NCBI RefSeq assembly: GCF_001757105.1 | Contig: NZ_MDHN01000041.1 | Span: 313,164 to 377,163 of the forward strand | Source: Alteromonas confluentis | GTDB taxonomy: Bacteria; Pseudomonadota; Gammaproteobacteria; Enterobacterales; Alteromonadaceae | Length of the DNA: 64,000 bases | Direction: 5' to 3' | In this document: in pieces, positions 48,437 to 57,796 of the stretch | How the letters are laid out: each line of letters starts with the position of its first letter | Position numbering within the stretch: the first letter of the stretch is position 1 | Program-made: the position numbers and the translations under genes | The notes under the pieces: model-generated | Seen by the model: only the letters and a program-made list of their open reading frames with translations | What the model was told of the DNA's origin: nothing | Database searches by the model: none

Positions 48437-48838
48437 TTTTGTATCTCCGTAACACGTAATGTCGGCCTCAGTTCCGATCCAACCGCGTTTTCAAATTGCT
48501 TCCCGCTTACTGGATAGCTTGGCAATATCTTGTACATTAATATCGATAATGTGTTGCTTGAACCATGCCAGTCTTCGCTTAATAGCGTGGTTATCCCGCT
48601 AATGACTGTTTGGTCAGATTTGCGGCATCAATGGCCCATAATTGTGTGTAAATCGGCCAAAATATTTTGTTCAGAGGCGTAACGCTAAACCGGTTTTTGC
48701 TGAGTGAAGCGTTCGCATGGCTTGAGTTTCAAAACCGCACCTCTTTGGCGCACCTGTTGCCTACCCATGGTGCGCACGCCCCATATCGGTTCATCCATAC
48801 CAACACACATATTTAACGTCCGTTTATTCTTCGCGAAG
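48437..48838. other. 402-bp intergenic region
   Basis: Lies between the TIM-barrel gene end and the YjiH-like gene start, both on the minus strand. It presumably holds the promoter of the YjiH-Rieske-ferredoxin unit. A weak 7-bp hairpin (GCGCACC 48748-48754 with GGTGCGC 48769-48775) is present. No convincing gene. Confidence 0.5.
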
Positions 48839-49696
48839 TCACGCGGATGTAACGGCCTTATCCCACAAACTCTCTGCGGTTTCTTTCAACAGCAGGGCTT
48901 CTTCCCAGCGATCGCTGAGCTCGTATCCATCGGCGCCAGTCATGGCATAAACAGGCGGACCGAGTTCGCTTAAGAATACGCAGCGGGCATCGCTGTCTTT
49001 GCCGTGGCGTGCGATGTACTGCTCGAAACCTTCCAGCCACCAGCTCTGGAACAATTCAAACCAAGGTTTGTGTTGGGGGAATAGAATCGGCACCTGAACT
49101 TGCTCACGGGTAGCAACACGGCCATGGAAGGCCTCGGCGCGGGTAAGAAACTGGGACATACGCTTATGCGCATTTTCGTGAAGTGGCAAGTACCATTCTT
49201 GGTTGACCAATGTGTGCGACAGGTCTGCCACCATCAGCAACTCAGGCACCCGCTCCATCAGTTGCAGCGTAAAAAGCAAATCGTTGGTCATGCAGTTACG
49301 GTGAATTTCAACATGGGTTTTCACCCCACCTTCCTCACCAATGCGCAGCCATTCTTTGGTAGTGGCGGCCACGTCGTCAACGCTCCATGGCTCTATCTGA
49401 CCGACGATGGCAATGAATCGAGGCTGTACAGGCTGGCGGGTAACAAAGCTAACAATTTCCTCGTAATGAGGAACGCTTTGCACGAAAGCGTTGTAGCAAA
49501 GGGCGAGGCCAAATTCCTGCAGCAACGGCATGGCTTCTTCAACAACCTCTTCAGTGTGATAACCGAGGTCAAAACTCACGCCTTTGAATCCCGCACCGGC
49601 GATTTTTTCTATCTTTTCCCGAAGGGTCCACTCGAACCCATCAGGCCGCTTGAATTCCATCGCCCACATGGACTGAAATACATCCAGTGCTACCAT
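48839..49696 (-). CDS. Sugar phosphate isomerase/epimerase-like TIM-barrel protein
   Basis: A protein of 285 residues. The xylose-isomerase-like TIM-barrel pattern is visible: FKGVSFDLGYHTEEVVEEA, HVEIHRNCMTNDL (metal-site Glu/His region) and MVADLSHTLVNQEW. No known isomerase can be named. It overlaps the upstream sulfotransferase gene by 7 bp and so belongs to the receptor-sulfotransferase operon. Confidence 0.75.
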   Translation of the reverse strand: MVALDVFQSMWAMEFKRPDGFEWTLREKIEKIAGAGFKGVSFDLGYHTEEVVEEAMPLLQEFGLALCYNAFVQSVPHYEEIVSFVTRQPVQPRFIAIVGQIEPWSVDDVAATTKEWLRIGEEGGVKTHVEIHRNCMTNDLLFTLQLMERVPELLMVADLSHTLVNQEWYLPLHENAHKRMSQFLTRAEAFHGRVATREQVQVPILFPQHKPWFELFQSWWLEGFEQYIARHGKDSDARCVFLSELGPPVYAMTGADGYELSDRWEEALLLKETAESLWDKAVTSA

Positions 49697-51300
49697 TTTA
49701 TGTCCTCTTCAGTTAAGGGAGTCACACCCTCTTTTTCCAGTTGTTTTTTTAGTGATAAAAGCGCGTCTTCGTAGTGTTTCCACTGCCCTACATAGCGGCT
49801 GTGCAGTGGTTCTTTTATTTGACTGGCGCTGGCGGTTTGCGTGGCGCCAGCCTGGTTATGAAATGCAAGGCAGGCTGGCTCCCAGCTGAGATTGCAGAAA
49901 TCCAGCATGCTGCGAACGGTGTTTTCAGGCTGCGCAACGAGGGTCTCATAATTCACCGTGTGCACGCGCTCGCCGTAGGTTTGCTGCCATTGATTCATCA
50001 TCTGCTGATAGGCCGGCATGTAGGCGGCAATATCATCCAGCGAATAGGAATAGTCGTAGCCTCGGGTGAACAGCATTTTGAAATTGCTGAACGCGGTATC
50101 CATGGTGTTACGGGTGACCTGAATAATCCTGGCGTTGGGAATAGCAGCCAAAATAACCGGCACAAACAGCGCATTTAGCGGCAGTTTGTCGGTGAATATT
50201 CCGGTGCAGGCTAGCAAGTCACGGCTAAGGGCCATATAGCGTTCGCCGATGGCGTTAAAATTGACGCCGGATATTTTTTTAAGCGCTTCAGCCGTCACGC
50301 CTTCCGGCCCTTCAAACCAGCTTTTGCCACTGGCTTCCAGTAGCGTCATCGGCATAAAGTTCAGCTCGCCGCCGCTGGTAACAGCAGAATGGGTTGTGAG
50401 AATACGCTCAACCAAGGTAGTCCCCGTGCGCGGCATACCAACGATAAATACCGGGCCGGGTTCATCAGACTGAGTCAGCGCGGGAAATGCGTTATTTGAA
50501 ACCAGCGACTGCATGGCCCGGATGCGAGCAATTTCGTGTTCAGTGGTGAAAGTCTGCTGGGCTTTTTTTGCCGCAGCGCCCAGACTGAATACTTCAAAGG
50601 CAGAAGCAAAATCCCCCTGCTCTTCCAGCACTTTACCTCGGGCGTATTGTAGAGACGCCAGCACCATATCGCTTGACGTTGCATCCCTTGAATGTGTGCT
50701 CAGGCATGCGTCAATTCGGGCCAGCGTGTCGTCATCAGCCCGGTGCTTTTTCACATGCGCCAGCGCGCTGCAGGCTTCTACACTGGCGGGGTTGCCGTTA
50801 AGTACTGCACGCAATAGTGCAGCTGCTTCGTCCAGCTTACCGGTATAGCGCAAAATGGCTGCCAGATTATATTTCGCTTCAACATTGTCACTGTCGACGC
50901 TGAGAAGTTGCCTGTAGACATTTTCCGCTTTCGCGTAATCCAGCCCCTGAAAGTACAGCAGTGCCAGAGCGGCTAAGTCAGACACAGTCATGATCGATGT
51001 CAAAGCATCAAGCCGATTTAGCACTTTACGGGTGGCATTCCAGGCGCTGAATCCGGCATACACCTTTGCCAGATGCAACAGATAGGTGGGGTTTTCAGGT
51101 ACAAGGTCCACGGCTTTCAACGCCGCATTTACCGCCATACGGTTTTGCTTCAAACGCAAACTGACTTCAGACAACAACTGCCAGCCGCGGGCATCATCAG
51201 CATGGGTTTTGACAAGTTGAATACAGTCCGCCGCAGCCGCATCGAAATTACGCTGTGCAATATATTGCTCAATTCTGGCGTGGGTTTCAGACTGGTTCAT
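49690..51300 (-). CDS. TPR-containing sulfotransferase family protein
   Basis: A protein of 536 residues. The N-terminal half consists of tetratricopeptide-type repeats (FSAWNATRKVLNRLDAL, VEAKYNLAAILRYTGKLDEA). The C-terminal sulfotransferase domain begins with VFIVGMPRTGTTLVERILTT (PAPS loop) and has ARIIQVTRNTMDTAFSNFK. It is related in design to the protein at 20235-22019. It lies between a TonB receptor (79-bp gap) and the TIM-barrel gene (7-bp overlap) in one operon. Acceptor unknown. Confidence 0.85.
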   Translation of the reverse strand: MNQSETHARIEQYIAQRNFDAAAADCIQLVKTHADDARGWQLLSEVSLRLKQNRMAVNAALKAVDLVPENPTYLLHLAKVYAGFSAWNATRKVLNRLDALTSIMTVSDLAALALLYFQGLDYAKAENVYRQLLSVDSDNVEAKYNLAAILRYTGKLDEAAALLRAVLNGNPASVEACSALAHVKKHRADDDTLARIDACLSTHSRDATSSDMVLASLQYARGKVLEEQGDFASAFEVFSLGAAAKKAQQTFTTEHEIARIRAMQSLVSNNAFPALTQSDEPGPVFIVGMPRTGTTLVERILTTHSAVTSGGELNFMPMTLLEASGKSWFEGPEGVTAEALKKISGVNFNAIGERYMALSRDLLACTGIFTDKLPLNALFVPVILAAIPNARIIQVTRNTMDTAFSNFKMLFTRGYDYSYSLDDIAAYMPAYQQMMNQWQQTYGERVHTVNYETLVAQPENTVRSMLDFCNLSWEPACLAFHNQAGATQTASASQIKEPLHSRYVGQWKHYEDALLSLKKQLEKEGVTPLTEEDIKW

Positions 51301-51342
51301 GTTTTACTCCGACTGTATTCAACTTAACAAAATGAGAGAGCT

Positions 51343-51364
51343 GGCTGACCGCAACCGGTCAGCC
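51343..51364 (-). terminator. Hairpin between receptor and sulfotransferase genes
   Basis: GGCTGACCG (51343-51351) pairs with CGGTCAGCC (51356-51364), extended by AGAGC/GCTCT across a bulge. It follows the receptor stop by 15 bp. No strong T-run, so it may be a partial terminator or mRNA-stabilising hairpin that lowers downstream expression. Confidence 0.6.
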
Positions 51365-51379
51365 GTGCTCTTTATTGAA

Positions 51380-53755
51380 TCAGAAAGAATAACTAGCTGA
51401 AATACCAATGGTACGCGGGCGCACGCGGTAAGCTGGATCAGCTAGCTGATCGGCATACTGCAAACCATATTTCGGACTGGAGTACAGTTCGTCATTACCA
51501 CTGCTTGTCATGTCATCGGCGTTGGTCAGGTTGTCGGCGTAAACGCGCAGCGTCCAGTCGTCTTTACTGAAGGCGATGGCGGCATTAAGCAGAGTGGAAC
51601 TGTCGATGGTATCAATGGTTTGCTCGTCATACCCGGTGATGAATGACCCTTTGTACGACACGCCTAAACGACTCACCATTGCTATGCCATCGAACACTTC
51701 GGTACTGTGAACCAGACTGGCAGTGAAGGTATTTTCAGGCACGCCCGGCATGGTTTCACCGGCACTTGCCACCAGCAATTCTGACTCCACGCCATCAGCC
51801 ACATTCGGACGGTAAAAGTCTTTGGTCAACTCTGCCTGGGTATAACTCCAGCCGAAATTCAGTTTCAGCGAATCGGTTAACGCGGCATTAATTTCCATCT
51901 CGAAACCTTTCGACTCAGCCTCGTCCGCATTGAACATCACCGGGAAACCGCCATTCGGGGTTTTGAAGTTCAAAATCGGGTTTTCCCAATCGATGTAGAA
52001 AAGCGCCACCGAGTAATTTACCTGGCCATCTAACAACATGCCCTTGGCACCGATTTCGTAGTTGGTCGTTTTGTCCGGATCGAAGTACAGGTAATCCGGG
52101 TGTTCAGCGTAAACGCCGCCTTCTACGGTGTCTGTAGAGAGATCATCAACCGGCGCACCGTTTGCACCACCATGGCGGAAACCCTGGGCGATGTTGAAAT
52201 ACACTTTGGTATCTAAATTCAAATCGTAAGACGTATTCAGGCGATATAGCACATCATCGAAGTCACGCTCACCTTCACCGGAACTGTAGCCGGTTGGGCC
52301 TTCACCACAATAAATGCCGCAGGGAGGTAATTGTACTGATTGGAATGCCCAAAACGTTTGGTCGAAATAACGTAAGCCACCGGTCACCTGCCAATCTTCT
52401 GATATGTGATAGGTTAACTCTCCAAATATCGCCCGATCTTCAAATTCGGTGGCTTGCACATTACGGTAACCAAGATCTGAGGCGATGGGGTTTACCATGG
52501 CGTAGAAGGTATCCACACCAAAAATGAAGTCATCGGCGGTTTCATCGTAATCCTGGTCGGCGTAATACCCGCCAACTAGCCAATCGATGGTGTCAGTGGA
52601 ACCAGCCAAACGCACTTCCTGGGTGAAAGTATCGGTTTTATATTGCTTTACACCCTGCACCACTTCTCGGGGAATACCGGCATAGAACTGCCAAAAGCCT
52701 TGATATGAATAGCCATAGCTTTGGTCGTGCATGTTGTTTGCTTCATTAGACGTAAACGACGTCGCCGATGTGAGCATGGCGTCGCCCAATTCGTGTTCAA
52801 TGACCAGTGATGTGATATCTACTTCACGCTCAAACTCACCAATCATTTTCTCGCCGGTGTTGTAACCGCCTAAACCTTCTGACGCGGCTGTAGACCCTTT
52901 TACTTCGTCTTTCTGATAGGCGTACGTTAATGTAACGTCGGTCTCGGCTGATGGCGCCCAGCGTGCAGCGACTCGCGCCATGGTCACGTCAACTTCGTTG
53001 ATATCATCACGCGAGTACACTTCGCCGGTAGGCTGGCGGTTTTCATCGAGGCCTTCCAAGTAGTCAGCGTCGATGTAGCCGGCTTCATGAATTTTGGCGA
53101 ACACACCGCGTACTGCAAATTCGTCAGACAGTGGCACGTTCAGTACAATATCGCCGTCGAAATCAGTACTGTCTGATTCTGCGTTTTGTGCCACCTTGCC
53201 GCTGACTTTGCCGCTAAATTCGTCAAATTCAGGCTTGTTTGGAATGTAGCGTAAGGTACCACTCAGCGAGCCTGAACCGTACAGTGTAGACTGCGGGCCG
53301 CGAAGCACTTCCACACGATTAATATCGCGGATTTCCAGGTTAGCTGACATGGGCGTTTCACCCAGGTATACCGAGACTGCAGGGTCAGTTTTAGAACCGA
53401 AGTTTTCAAAACCTGACGCGTTAGCGTTGATACCGCGGATGAAAATACCGTTAGAGATACCGTTCTTGCCACGACCTACATCGTTTAATGTCAGGCCCGG
53501 AATGTTGCGAGCGAGGGTGGAGAAGTCTGTGATGCCGTTTTCTTCCAGCGATTCACCGCCGTAGGCAGAGATGCTGTACGGTACTTCCTGAATAGTCGTT
53601 TCACGACGGGTTGCCGTGACGCTGATCACTTCCAGGTTACTTTTTTCTTTTGCTTCCGGTTGTACTTCATCTGCAGCTGTCTGGGCCAGAGAACACAAAG
53701 GTAATCCTAGCAAGGCACAACCGATGGCGACATTCACTTTACTCAACTTCAACAT
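51380..53755 (-). CDS. TonB-dependent outer-membrane receptor
   Basis: A protein of 791 residues with signal peptide (ALLGLPLCSLAQTA). The plug has VISVTATRRETTIQEVPYS and GIFIRGINANASG; the barrel ends with ...GISASYSF, the terminal Phe used for outer-membrane assembly. It is first in the operon receptor-sulfotransferase-TIM barrel, so it probably imports the substrate of the surrounding catabolic genes (inference). No siderophore gene is near. Confidence 0.93.
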   Translation of the reverse strand: MLKLSKVNVAIGCALLGLPLCSLAQTAADEVQPEAKEKSNLEVISVTATRRETTIQEVPYSISAYGGESLEENGITDFSTLARNIPGLTLNDVGRGKNGISNGIFIRGINANASGFENFGSKTDPAVSVYLGETPMSANLEIRDINRVEVLRGPQSTLYGSGSLSGTLRYIPNKPEFDEFSGKVSGKVAQNAESDSTDFDGDIVLNVPLSDEFAVRGVFAKIHEAGYIDADYLEGLDENRQPTGEVYSRDDINEVDVTMARVAARWAPSAETDVTLTYAYQKDEVKGSTAASEGLGGYNTGEKMIGEFEREVDITSLVIEHELGDAMLTSATSFTSNEANNMHDQSYGYSYQGFWQFYAGIPREVVQGVKQYKTDTFTQEVRLAGSTDTIDWLVGGYYADQDYDETADDFIFGVDTFYAMVNPIASDLGYRNVQATEFEDRAIFGELTYHISEDWQVTGGLRYFDQTFWAFQSVQLPPCGIYCGEGPTGYSSGEGERDFDDVLYRLNTSYDLNLDTKVYFNIAQGFRHGGANGAPVDDLSTDTVEGGVYAEHPDYLYFDPDKTTNYEIGAKGMLLDGQVNYSVALFYIDWENPILNFKTPNGGFPVMFNADEAESKGFEMEINAALTDSLKLNFGWSYTQAELTKDFYRPNVADGVESELLVASAGETMPGVPENTFTASLVHSTEVFDGIAMVSRLGVSYKGSFITGYDEQTIDTIDSSTLLNAAIAFSKDDWTLRVYADNLTNADDMTSSGNDELYSSPKYGLQYADQLADPAYRVRPRTIGISASYSF

Positions 53756-54075
53756 TGTTGTTTCCCATTACACTCTTAAGTTTATAAATTCATTTTTTTA
53801 TTTATTGCTCTTATGAAATTCATACTAGGGCCGCTGATTTTCACCATCAAACGATGAAAAGTTTTGCTGCCATTCCAAAATGTAATACCCCTGTCATATT
53901 GACGCGTCATGGGCTTTCAGGGTGTGTTGACTACAACAGGTGAAGCGCGCTCAGCCTGCAAAAAGCAATGAGCGAGTAAAACTTCGTGATATGCTATCGG
54001 CCATCAAACAGGTATCGAACTGCCCTATTCCCCTCGCGACGGTGCAGTTTTAAAAGAAGACAAGGTGTTGTCTCG
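53756..54075. promoter_or_regulatory. Divergent control region of receptor operon and LysR-LuxR genes
   Basis: A 320-bp region. It must hold the promoters of both the minus-strand receptor gene and the plus-strand LysR gene. It is AT-rich near the receptor. No clear operator was identified. Confidence 0.45.
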
Positions 54076-54981
54076 ATGGCAAGAAAACTCCCCAGCATTA
54101 CTTCTTTGCAGTGCTTTGATGAAGTGGCAAGGCACCTGAATATGACCTATGCAGGCGACACATTGCACCTTACCCAAAGTGCGGTGAGCAGGCAGATAAA
54201 AAACCTCGAAGCTTTCGTTGGCAGACCACTCTTTTATCGTCAGGATAACCAGCTCAGCCTGACGCCGGTGGGCGAACAATACGCCGAAGAAGTGCATAAG
54301 ATCCTGAAACACCTGGATGCAGCTACTCAGAAAATCTCTTTGAACAACGTATCGAAAAAAGCGGTTGAGTTAAAAGTGGTTACCGAGCCAACGTTTGCCA
54401 TTGCCTGGCTGATGCCCCGCCTCACCGAGTTTTACCTGAACTATCCAGATATCGAAATTACACTGGGTACAGACTATGAAACGGTTACCCGAAATACCCG
54501 CAAATGTGATTTTGCGATTTTATGGGGGCATGGTGAATGGCCGCCTTATGCCTCAGAACCCTATCGGAAAGATACGTACCTGGCAGTAAGTACGCCACGC
54601 TACATGAAAGGTCGTCAGCCTGCGAGAACCATGCGGGATGTAACCCAATTCAATTTTATTCACCAAAGTAGTACGCCCTCCACCAGCCATGAATGGCTAA
54701 AAAAGGCAGGTCTCACCGACCAGGAAATTTCGCAAATGGGTGGGCAAAGCTTCGAATATTTTATGTATTTACTGCAAGCAGTGAAAAGTCACCTCGGGGT
54801 ATCTGTGTTTCCTGAATATTTGGTGAAAGATAGCCTGGCTTCCGGTGAACTTATTCTGGCTTGTTACGAGACCTTCGAGCCGGAAGAATCCTTCTATCTG
54901 CTGTACCCGGAAGAACGCAAGGAAGACTACGCCATTCGTCAATTTCGTAAATGGTTATTAACCCACAAAGACGATCGTTAA
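54076..54981 (+). CDS. LysR-family regulator (GcvA-like)
   Basis: A protein of 301 residues from ATG at 54076 (AAGG upstream); the longer frame to 53986 has no family match. HTH: HLNMTYAGDTLHLTQSAVSR and LFYRQDNQLSLT, then an effector domain beginning LKVVTEPTFAIAWLMPRL. It is divergent from the TonB receptor operon, its likely target, and is coupled to the next gene through a TAATG stop-start overlap. Confidence 0.9.
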   Translation: MARKLPSITSLQCFDEVARHLNMTYAGDTLHLTQSAVSRQIKNLEAFVGRPLFYRQDNQLSLTPVGEQYAEEVHKILKHLDAATQKISLNNVSKKAVELKVVTEPTFAIAWLMPRLTEFYLNYPDIEITLGTDYETVTRNTRKCDFAILWGHGEWPPYASEPYRKDTYLAVSTPRYMKGRQPARTMRDVTQFNFIHQSSTPSTSHEWLKKAGLTDQEISQMGGQSFEYFMYLLQAVKSHLGVSVFPEYLVKDSLASGELILACYETFEPEESFYLLYPEERKEDYAIRQFRKWLLTHKDDR

Positions 54982-55802
54982 TGAACCCGTTGCCTACTGC
55001 ATTAGCCCCACAGGAATTGCATCGCCACTTGCCTGCCGTTATCCGTGAGTTGGGCACCACCGCTTTCTGGTCTGCATTAAATGACTGGCTGTGCCGATTT
55101 ATTCCCGTAGATAGCGTATCGGTGATCGCCTATTCAGAGAATCAGCCACCGGTGCTGCTATTTGCAGTATTGACCGAACGTGAGCGGGATATTTTTTTCG
55201 CCCGCTTCATGGATGGTACCTACATTGCCAGCCCGTCGTACCGTGGAGTATTGGAAAATTTTCCGGCGGGCGTGTACTTGTGGCCAGAACTCATGCCCGA
55301 TGACTTCCGCGAATCCGATTTATACAAATCTTATTATCAGGCTAGTCAGATTGAAGATCTGGCTTACGTGTTCTGTTCACCCATTCCAGGCTTACATATC
55401 CAGTTAGGCTTAGGTCGACATCATCCCAATCCGCCATTCAGTGAAAACGACATTGCGAATCTCTATGAACTGGAAACACTGGTGTTGGAATTAGTGAACA
55501 AACATTGGCGACTGAATGGCGAGCAGGTTCCACCTGATTCCCGGTCGTTATCAATGCACGTTACCCAGCGCGTGAAAGAAGTGTTAAACGGCTTTGGCGA
55601 GAACATTCTTACTGACAGAGAACGGGACATTGCCCGCTTGATCATTTCCGGCTATTCCTCGCAAGCCGCCGCCGACAAACTGAATATTTCACCGGGCACT
55701 GAGCGGGTGCACCGCGCCAAGGTTTACGCCAAACTTAACCTACGCTCTAACTCTGAACTGTTTTCGCTGTTTCTTAGCCAGTTAACGGCGTTGTCGGAGT
55801 GA
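54981..55802 (+). CDS. LuxR-family transcriptional regulator
   Basis: A protein of 273 residues. Its ATG overlaps the LysR stop by one base (TAATG), so translation is probably coupled. The C-terminal GerE/LuxR HTH is clear: ILTDRERDIARLIISGYSSQ followed by AADKLNISPGTERVHRAKVYAKLN (shown in two parts). The N-terminal ~200 residues are an unassigned sensor domain without the usual AHL-binding signature that I could see. Together with LysR it may give two-input control of the receptor operon (inference). Confidence 0.88.
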   Translation: MNPLPTALAPQELHRHLPAVIRELGTTAFWSALNDWLCRFIPVDSVSVIAYSENQPPVLLFAVLTERERDIFFARFMDGTYIASPSYRGVLENFPAGVYLWPELMPDDFRESDLYKSYYQASQIEDLAYVFCSPIPGLHIQLGLGRHHPNPPFSENDIANLYELETLVLELVNKHWRLNGEQVPPDSRSLSMHVTQRVKEVLNGFGENILTDRERDIARLIISGYSSQAAADKLNISPGTERVHRAKVYAKLNLRSNSELFSLFLSQLTALSE

Positions 55803-56261
55803 ATTAGAGGCTTCTAGCAGGGCATCCCAATCGTCCGGCGGATTTCCGGAAGGCAGCATGTGAGCAAAAACTCGATAAGCATCGCTTTTGCTCTCATAAG
55901 CACGTTTACTTTTTTCGTCGTTAACCCAGGCGTAGACAATAATTCGAGCGCGACGGTGATAACGAAAAAACAGTCGATACTGCTGAAAAAACTTAGCCCT
56001 AAACCAGTGCTTATTTTTTTCACCCAGGGTTTTACTCTGCCTAAACTCGGGGTTCGCTGGGTTAGATGGAATGATGTTGTAAATCAATCTATTAATCGCC
56101 GCAAGCCGCTTCGTTGCATGTTTGTTTTGATATTCGTCAGGATTTATTTGCTTGAGGCGGGTAACTTCAGTAATCAGTGATCGGTATTGTTCTTCAAATA
56201 GTGGATGCATACACAGCGTCCATCCATTCACGTTGCAGATGGAAGGCTCGGCCAAGTTCAA
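55782..56261 (-). CDS. yhaV: YhaV-family toxin ribonuclease
   Basis: A protein of 159 residues, starting at TTG 56261 inside the prlF stop (TTGA overlap). Family similarity already begins at VNGWTLCMHPLFEEQY, so the later in-frame ATG would truncate it. Further matches: ATKRLAAINRLI, KTLGEKNKHWFRAKFFQQYRLFFRY and KSDAYRVFAHML (parts). YhaV is the RelE-like RNase toxin of the PrlF-YhaV type II pair. Its 3' end overlaps the convergent LuxR gene by 21 bp. Confidence 0.88.
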   Translation of the reverse strand: MNLAEPSICNVNGWTLCMHPLFEEQYRSLITEVTRLKQINPDEYQNKHATKRLAAINRLIYNIIPSNPANPEFRQSKTLGEKNKHWFRAKFFQQYRLFFRYHRRARIIVYAWVNDEKSKRAYESKSDAYRVFAHMLPSGNPPDDWDALLEASNSLRQRR

Positions 56262-56587
56262 TCGTCCTCTTCATGCAGTACAGAATCTAAATCGACCGGT
56301 ATACCATCAGTCAACGTCAGAGCCTGCTTTTGCAGATTCTCACTTAACGGGACCAGGTGCTCTGGACGATTCACCATGTCATTTTCCAGAAAAGACAAGA
56401 ACTTATCCAGTACAGGATCGTCGCTATGGTTTTCGACTTTCGAAATCATGACATTGCCATCGCCAAGGATCGTGTATTTAATTTTGTCTCTTTTTGTCAG
56501 GTTAAGTGCCTTTCTGACAGGTGTTGGCACTGTGGTCTGGTAACGATCAGTCATAGTTGATTGAGACTCAATTGATAGCTTGCTCAT
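56258..56587 (-). CDS. prlF: PrlF-family antitoxin (AbrB-like)
   Basis: A protein of 109 residues. The N-terminal swapped-hairpin AbrB DNA-binding domain shows STMTDRYQTTVPTPVRKALN and a KYTILGDGNVMISKV strand pair. It neutralises YhaV and represses the operon in the family. The stop overlaps the toxin start by 4 bp, giving coupled translation with the antitoxin made first. Confidence 0.88.
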   Translation of the reverse strand: MSKLSIESQSTMTDRYQTTVPTPVRKALNLTKRDKIKYTILGDGNVMISKVENHSDDPVLDKFLSFLENDMVNRPEHLVPLSENLQKQALTLTDGIPVDLDSVLHEEDD

Positions 56588-56748
56588 TGTTCACCTGTTA
56601 GCTTTGCTTCTGCAATTTTGACTGAGCAAATAATAGCCTGCGGCCAAAGGTAATGCAATTGCATTACCTTAAAGTTATGCTTTCAGCTTACCGTCCAATC
56701 GAACGTATTCCGACTGTCCCTAAGAACAGATATTTTCAGATTTGAAAC

Positions 56749-57699
56749 TCATTCCTCACCCGCACTCTTATCCCTAATCTCCGGATAATCCTTCACACAC
56801 TGTTCGAGTAATTCCAAAAACAGCTTTATCTTCTTGGGCTCTGCGGGTACTTCTTTGTGCACCACCGATTGCGAGAAGTGATACACATAGCGACTGGCAG
56901 ATAGCACTTTGAACCTACCCTCCTGTATATCATCTTCAATATGACTGTGCGGTAAATAGCCGATGTAACGCCCTGAAGCAATCAATGCTTTACGGGAATC
57001 GAACTGATAGGCCGTGGCGCCGGGTGTGAGCTTTTTAACCTGCGCCCTACCCGCCTGACTGATTTCCACGCCGGGTACCACCGCCTGATGATCTAGTAAG
57101 ATTTCATCAGTAATCTCCTTCTCATCGGCAGTGAATAATGGGTGGTGCTGACTGCAACACAGAAATATCTTTTCATCAAAAGCCGGCTTGTATCGTAAAC
57201 CGGCCATGCGACGATAATCGGGAAACAGTCCCACATGGGCCTTGTCTTTCATCAGTGCCCGTTCGATATTTTCTATGCGATCGCCGTCAACGGTAAGCTT
57301 AAGTTCTGGTGCGCGCTCACTGATTTGCGCCACAATATCGGCCAATAACCGACTGCGGGTCTGGTCCAGAATATCCGAATGCAGGATCACCAGACTACCG
57401 CTCACCTGCTGACTGAGTTGGGATACCGAATTAGAAAAATCACTCAAAGCATCAAATAAAGTCAGTGACGCCTGATACACCTGACGACCATCAGGTGTAA
57501 GCACGAACCCCCCTCTTCCGCGCTGGCACAATGTCAGGCGTAACCGGGTTTCGAGGTTATTCATATGAATGCTGATAGTCGAGCGTGCGAGCCCGAGTTC
57601 ATCTTCTGCAGCAGCAAAACCACCGTTTTCCACAACCGATTTAAAAACGTTTAACAGTTTTATGTCGTACTCAGTGATAACACGCCCAGCAATTTTCAT
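56749..57699 (-). CDS. LysR-family regulator, divergent from gabD
   Basis: A protein of 316 residues. HTH: VENGGFAAAEDELGLARSTI and LTLCQRGRGGFVL, then an effector domain. The 97 bp to gabD are A/T-rich and include TTCAAACTTTAGGTTTAATG near the regulator start. Position suggests it controls gabDT, with 4-aminobutyrate or a related amine as effector (inference). Confidence 0.88.
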   Translation of the reverse strand: MKIAGRVITEYDIKLLNVFKSVVENGGFAAAEDELGLARSTISIHMNNLETRLRLTLCQRGRGGFVLTPDGRQVYQASLTLFDALSDFSNSVSQLSQQVSGSLVILHSDILDQTRSRLLADIVAQISERAPELKLTVDGDRIENIERALMKDKAHVGLFPDYRRMAGLRYKPAFDEKIFLCCSQHHPLFTADEKEITDEILLDHQAVVPGVEISQAGRAQVKKLTPGATAYQFDSRKALIASGRYIGYLPHSHIEDDIQEGRFKVLSASRYVYHFSQSVVHKEVPAEPKKIKLFLELLEQCVKDYPEIRDKSAGEE

Positions 57700-57796
57700 A
57701 AGTTTAATATTTTCAAACTTTAGGTTTAATGTTTGGTATTTAACTTCTTTAAATCTGCTGCTTCAATAGAATCATGAAAAATAATCAGGTGATGAT

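Noticed and set aside
48704..48973. 89-codon plus-strand frame over the end of the TIM-barrel gene
   Set aside because: It overlaps the well-supported TIM-barrel coding region on the other strand, lacks a ribosome site and has no recognisable family pattern.
37803..55802. A horizontally transferred genomic island with mobile elements
   Set aside because: No integrase, transposase, tRNA edge or attachment repeat was seen, and base composition by eye does not change clearly at the borders.
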